In this document: piece after piece, positions 59,201 to 64,000 of the stretch
How positions within the stretch are numbered: the stretch's first letter is position 1
Layout of the letters: every line of letters begins with the position of its first letter
NCBI GenBank assembly: GCA_013399305.1
Contig: VXAI01000137.1
Location: 269,592-333,591, forward strand
Reading direction: 5' to 3'
Length of the DNA stretch: 64,000 bases
DNA from: Rostratula benghalensis
Lineage: Eukaryota > Chordata > Aves > Charadriiformes > Rostratulidae
Position numbers and translations under genes: made by a program
Notes under the pieces: model-generated
The model's input: the letters and a program-made list of their open reading frames with translations, nothing else
Database searches by the model: none
Told to the model about the DNA's origin: nothing

Positions 59201-61517
59201 CTCCTTCCAAAGGCTGTCTGGGCTGATGTTTACGGTTAACACGATGCTGCATGGCTGGAACAGTGCATGCTCTAGAAAGCATGGAGAGAGATGTTCTCCA
59301 GCACACACTCAGCTCTGGGACTCTGAATTTCCTCTTGCTTCACAGTTTGAGCCCTGACTTCGGCAAGGCTGGGAGTCAGCACTGTCAGGAAAAGCAGACA
59401 GAACACAGGCAGAATCCCCAACACTTTGCAGTTTGAACATATTCTTAAGTTACCTCTGCTCTCTGAGGTCTCTTCTGCACTGTTTTAGCAGCATCCTCAC
59501 CATCTGGGCAGTATAAAAATACCCCCAAAGCTACCCACATCCAGTATCCAGGTGGAGTTGCCTACCTTGGTACCTTTACACTCCTTCTCCCGCCTCTTCT
59601 GAAGGGCAGAAGTGAGATTTGCTTTTGCAGGAGACAACAGCAGCCCTTGCTCTCATTAGGTCATAGTTATCATCATTAGCTGTCTGAAACACAGCATGGG
59701 CCAAAGTACAGATCAGCTACAGCAGGCCTGAGAAAATTGCTGTAGGGTTCATTACAGCTGATGATCCTGGAGAGACGGGCACCTAAAAAGACACCAAGGC
59801 TGAATTCATCTAAGCTGGTTGTCTAGACTCCTGCTTTCGTTGGAGAAAAAGAGGTGCTTCCAGAGCGTGATTAATCTCATTCTAAAGTAGACATCTCAAA
59901 TAGGTCAGATGACTCATGTCCTGGCAGTGCTTATTTCTCTCTGCAGACTATAAAGGGAGCCGAAGGTGACCAGCTTAGCTGCAGATGATCAACGGGGTAG
60001 ACATCTAACATTAGGTAAGATGAATCCCATCCCGTGAGGCAAATCAAAGCGGTGGACTTCGCACACTGCAAGAAAGAGGTTAAAGTTGCCTGGCCAGTCA
60101 AAGCCACTGAAAAGAGTTGTTGAGGGAGGTGAATTTAAAGAGCAAAATCTTCTTGCGTACGTGTTGTCTGGAAATTATTGGAATGAGATTTTCAGCAAAG
60201 AAGGAAGGAAAACTGAGGAAGAGGGTGAAGCAGGGTCAGCCATGCAGAGCACTGTGCAGAGGGCTCTAAAGAAGTCAGGCACTTTCCATCTACACCATGA
60301 CCATCAAAAGTGTAAGAGGGTAGGGACTGCACTGCAGATGGCCCTTTGAAAAGACACAGACAGACTAAGGGCTGTAGCCTGGTGAGGTGAGCGGTAAGCA
60401 GGATGGAACCAGTCAGAGGTTGCAAATCCAGCCTTGTTCTCCATGTTCAGGGCTTCTGCTGTCCTTCAATACCAGCCTATGGGCGATATGGTTCTCTACC
60501 AGCATGCAAACAAGGAAGGAGAATGACTGCCATTCTTCTCCTGTTTAATGTAGACACACCATGCCTCCTAAGGATGCAAACTCAGGCCCTGAGGTCTGGG
60601 ACAGCTGAAAGTACTGCCCATGTCTCTGCAAGTGCACAGGACCAAGTGCATTTGGAAGCTTAGATATATCTCTACTGTACAGCTTTGTTGGAGGAAGGGG
60701 GCCACCAGAAGATCTTACAATGCTCTTCCTCCTATGCTCCCAAGAGTCTTCTCCACAAGAGAAGGCTTCCTGTCTAGTGGAGAATTGACCAACCAAACCA
60801 ATTCACAGTTCACCTTAAGCTCTACCGATGCTGACAACCACTCCTCCTGGGCTGCTCTGCAGCAGGACCATGGCTCAGCTGCACCTGGCATGCAGGAGGG
60901 AGGGGAGATGTTTTGGGCCAGGTTTGTTCCAAATGTGTACTGTGGCTGCTGCCAGGAAATCTCCAGCAGCTTATTCAACCATATGGGAACCTTCTGGGGT
61001 GTCTCTGGGGTACATTCTTCAAGTCTCAGCTTCAGAGATTCAGATTGCAATTCCCTCCATCCTGTGGCCTGCAATGAAAGCTCACAGGAAGGGGAGCGTG
61101 TATATTTAAGACTGGAGAACTCATAGGATTAAAACCCAAAACATGCACCGCTAAAAACAGAGATTTCACACACACTTTTTTTTTTCCCCCCATACAAATT
61201 CTTTCCAGCTCTTGTTAGATTTTAGCATCTGATTCTCCCAGTGTAGTGCAAAGATATGGGGTAGATCTTCCCTGCTAAGCTGTGGGGTTATTGAGTGGGA
61301 TGGCTCTGGTCCAGGAGCACTCCCATTCCTCTCAGTGCTTGGCAAAGGAACAAGAAAGAATATCCTCTCTGTTTAACACCTGAGCATCCTTCTCCACAAA
61401 AGCCCAGCCCTGCTGTTGTCTGGGCACATGTCCCTTTTGGAAGAGGAGCTATTAGCTTCTCAGGAGCCTCTTTCTCCCAGGAGGAGGGAAGAGAATTGTT
61501 GGTTAGTTAAAGCTGCC
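59201..61517. other. Unique noncoding DNA with overlapping open frames
   Basis: The longest plus frame in the window (60620-61126, 168 codons) overlaps a 119-codon minus frame (60715-61074). Neither shows a domain, signal peptide or repeat that I recognise, and the length is within chance for 64 kb. A T/C run lies at 61176-61190. Confidence 0.4.
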
Positions 61518-61635
61518 TGTTCGATAATTTTAAATGCATTGTACTCGGACGGTAATTGAATTCATACCAAGCAATCACCGTGTCAGCTGTCACAATAAAA
61601 CACTGCTTAATAGATGTACACTGATGGGCCATCAC
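61518..61635. other. Candidate conserved noncoding block with homeodomain/TALE-type sites
   Basis: Contains ATAATTTTAAATGCATTG, GGTAATTGAATTCATACC, a direct TGTCA-GC-TGTCA pair at 61581-61592 (TALE-type half sites flanking the E-box CAGCTG at 61584-61589) and CAATAAAA at 61593-61600. No repeat family is recognised. A regulatory role is inference. Confidence 0.35.
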
Positions 61636-62196
61636 CAGAGCTTCAGGGAGAAAGACTTTGGCTCAAAGGGAGATATCATTCCTGACTTGACAAGATCTAA
61701 GTAGTCACACAGGCTGCCAGTTCTGATATGCAAGTATGTCCAGGACTTCCCTTGGGCCTTTGTTTGCTCTTTCATGATGTGTGACCCAAGTTACGATTTT
61801 CTCTGACATGCTCATCACAAATCCTGGTTTGCTCCTTTTCCTCCAACCTTTCCACCCCATCCCAACCTGGTCTTGCTGCTCCTTCTTGCACGTTCACTCT
61901 ACATTTGCAAAAGAAGTTGAACGTGAATGCCAGGTACTGCTCAGGAGACACTCTGATCTGGGGCTGAAATGAGCAGCCCAGGGTATAAGGAAGGATATGT
62001 TCTTGTCCCTTATAATGCAGGCAGGTTCAAGGCCACACAAGTCAGGCTTGTGATGATGGGATATTTTTTGAATTGCAACACTGCCTGGATCCCTCTGCTG
62101 AGAGGAAATAGAGGCAAAAAGGTACTAATAGTCTGACTGAGACAGGAGGTGGTGGATGTTGCTTGCATGGCAAAGTGGCAGCATGGAGCTGAACTT
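61636..62196. other. Unique noncoding DNA, no gene seen
   Basis: No feature is recognised in about 560 bases. Confidence 0.5.
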
Positions 62197-62333
62197 AGAA
62201 TCACATAATCATAGAATGGTTTGGGTTGGAAGGGACCTTAACAGTAATCAAGTTCCAACCTCCTGCCATGGGCAGGGACACCTTCCACTAGACCAGGTTG
62301 CTCAAAGCTCCATCCAACTTGGCCTTGAACTTC
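62197..62333 (-). mobile_element. CR1 LINE, 3' tail fragment
   Basis: AGAATCACATAATCATAGAA, GGTTTGGGTTGGAAGGGACC, CTCCTGCCATGGGCAGGGAC and AGACCAGGTTGCTCAAAGCT in reversed CR1 order; similarity fades after the CATCCAACTTGGCCTTGAAC block. About 137 bases, same type as the copy at 3355. Confidence 0.95.
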
Positions 62334-64000
62334 CCTGTCTGCCTAGCCTAGTGCAAGGGAATGATCCTTACTCTGGGAAAGGCTGCCATGAAAAAGAAGG
62401 AAACTAAGGATTTGGGAGGGTTCAAGTAATTTCAAGAGTTCAGCACTGCCAGTGAAACATTGCCTGGAGAGGCTGAAAGGTTAAATATGCAGAAAATTAA
62501 CTTCTGATGGAAATGTTATGTACAGATTAGAAAGGAAAGCTTGCTGCTGTGCCCAAGGATGCGCCCAGCCTGAGTGCTGCAGTGGGATACAGAGCTCCCT
62601 CATCCAAAGTGTCTCTAAAGCAGATGTAGGGTAAATTTGATGAAGATGAGCTCCACTCACTCCACAAGACTACTTCTTAGGCCCAGGTGGAATTACAATG
62701 CAGAAGGTCTTACTTGGAAACCTGTGGAGGATGTATCTTAGAAGTACTAGGACAGACATCTCAAAGGCTGGTGTAGCTCACCGCCCAATCCTACTGTATT
62801 TTGACCACAATGGTGAGTGCAGGAGATCTTGGAGGTTTTGCACTGAGTGGCTACAGAACCACAGAGTAGGGATATGAGGTGGAGATGACAGGTTTGTGGC
62901 TGGGTAAGAGGGATCTGCCCTGTCCTGAAGTCAGCAAGATCTGAACTGCACAGCAACACACAGAAAGGACCCCAAAAATTGTTCCTTCTGGGGACTGTGA
63001 ACACCCTGGCTAGGAGTCTAGTCCACATCCTGTACAGATACCATTTGACCTTATATCCAGGTGCTATACAAAAGGAAGGATGTCTGGGCATCTCAGAGGG
63101 AAAAGGCAATTCAATCGCAGATCTGGGACAATTCTGAGTCCACAAAAGCCATGGCATGTAGGGAAAAGATTTGAAATGCTGGAGCTTTCTATGAAGCCTC
63201 TATGCACACAGACTGTTATTGCAACATTACAAGGAATTTTTGCTAGAGAAGAATCAGACCCTGAAGGTCTTTAGTAAAACAAGGGCCAAAGCCTTTGAGA
63301 TGTCTGTTGGCTACAGCATGCAGGGACCATCAACCATATTCTGGGTGTTACTGCAATTGGCTGTACTGGGAAGAGAAGTTAACCAGGTTGGATTAATTGG
63401 GAAGGAAAGAGAAGGAAAAATGGGAGGAGATAAGGATATTTACTCTTTTCTATGGGATCTAGGATGTGCTATTTTCAAGCAAGCCATCTGAACACTGCTG
63501 TTGTACCACAGCCTTAGCTACTGTGGTCATCAAGCTATCTGGCAGGAGATGCATGTCCCTTCAGCATCTCTTCTATTAAGATGTGGTGCTGAGTCCTGAG
63601 TGTTTCTGACAGGTCTCCACGCCGGTAATGAGCAGCAGCTGCCTGGTTCTGCCTGGTTGCACACTGGAGATGGGTGGAGGAGGAGAGTGGAGATGTTCCT
63701 TTCACACCTGAAGGGACACGCTGGGCACCACACATTTCTTCTGACAGCTGCTTCCCCTGACTCTCCCCCTCCTCTCTCCTTTCTTTCCCTCTCTTTCCAT
63801 GGGGAAAACCTTTACAAGGCATGGGATGCTGTCCTGTGGAAAATGACATTTCCTGGCCTTAAACAGGTTGTTAACTCAACAGGGTATGGGAGAAAGGAAC
63901 CTGCACCCTCCAAGCAGGGCTGCTCTCTGCAGTATCTTTCTAGGTCTCCTTTCTGGAGGATCAGTCTGGGAAGGTGAACAGGGAAGCAGAAAGGGGGAGA
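62334..64000. other. Unique noncoding DNA, no gene seen
   Basis: No gene or transposon is recognised. Frames of up to 136 codons (minus 62747-63157; plus 63600-63977) lack motifs and overlap frames on the other strand. Confidence 0.5.

Noticed and set aside
60620..61126. 168-codon plus-strand frame
   Set aside because: No motif, no signal peptide, overlapped by an open minus frame. In about 128,000 six-frame codons a chance maximum of this order is expected.
1..64000. Bacterial or phage defence system, CRISPR array, operon
   Set aside because: No gene-dense coding layout, ribosome binding sites or spaced direct repeats. The CR1 LINEs identify vertebrate DNA.
1..64000. tRNA, rRNA, snRNA or known microRNA gene
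   Set aside because: I scanned for B-box-type GGTTCGAATCC strings, rRNA core words and familiar microRNA seeds and saw only the tRNA-like B-box relic in the MIR-like patch at 29.22 kb. A covariance-model search would be needed for certainty.
1..64000. Endogenous retrovirus LTRs
   Set aside because: I found no paired long direct repeats with TG...CA ends, primer-binding site or retroviral protein motif. The only reverse transcriptase present has LINE-type (CR1) motifs.

Overview
This window reads as bird nuclear DNA. The diagnosis rests on repeats: at least a dozen copies of the avian CR1 LINE, recognised by the tail octamer ATTCTATG and the adjoining GGTTGGAAGGGACCTT-type terminus on either strand. 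Base composition is moderate, CpG is scarce, and open frames are short and scattered over all six frames. I found no protein-coding gene I can name, no rRNA or tRNA gene, no CRISPR array and no prokaryotic operon structure. The longest non-CR1 open frames (about 140-170 codons) are no longer than chance would give in 64 kb of six-frame sequence.

Layout. 1-7.8 kb is unique noncoding DNA with one CR1 tail at 3.4 kb. 7.8-11.5 kb holds a 0.6 kb CR1, a minus-strand CR1 of another subfamily, an older CR1 tail, a (GT)10 microsatellite and a MIR-like relic. 11.5-19.7 kb is mostly unique, with a 37-bp tandem duplication, an A/C-only tract and a conserved-looking AT-rich block at 16.6-17.0 kb. 19.7-21.0 kb is a CR1-in-CR1 nest. 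23.5-26.2 kb has four CR1 pieces, two of them head to head. 26.2-32.2 kb is unique, with a small CpG cluster and a MIR-like relic. 32.2-37.7 kb is repeat-dense, including a CR1 that keeps part of its reverse-transcriptase frame. 37.9-47.0 kb is mostly unique but contains a degenerate 36-bp tandem array and one weak exon candidate. 47.0-53.3 kb has three CR1 copies, one with reverse-transcriptase sequence. 53.3-64 kb is largely unique, with two conserved-looking blocks and one CR1 tail.

Interpretation. The window behaves as intergenic DNA or a very large intron. CR1 copies of several ages have accumulated, nested and been partly deleted. If it has function, the likeliest carriers are the AT-rich, homeodomain-site-bearing blocks (16.6, 27.1, 50.4, 56.8 and 61.5 kb), but that is inference from appearance only. 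I found no convincing new biological system. The least expected structures are the 36-bp array, whose period is exactly 12 codons and whose minus strand stays largely open, the nested CR1 with a readable target duplication, and a trio of closely related CR1 copies arranged as direct and inverted repeats.
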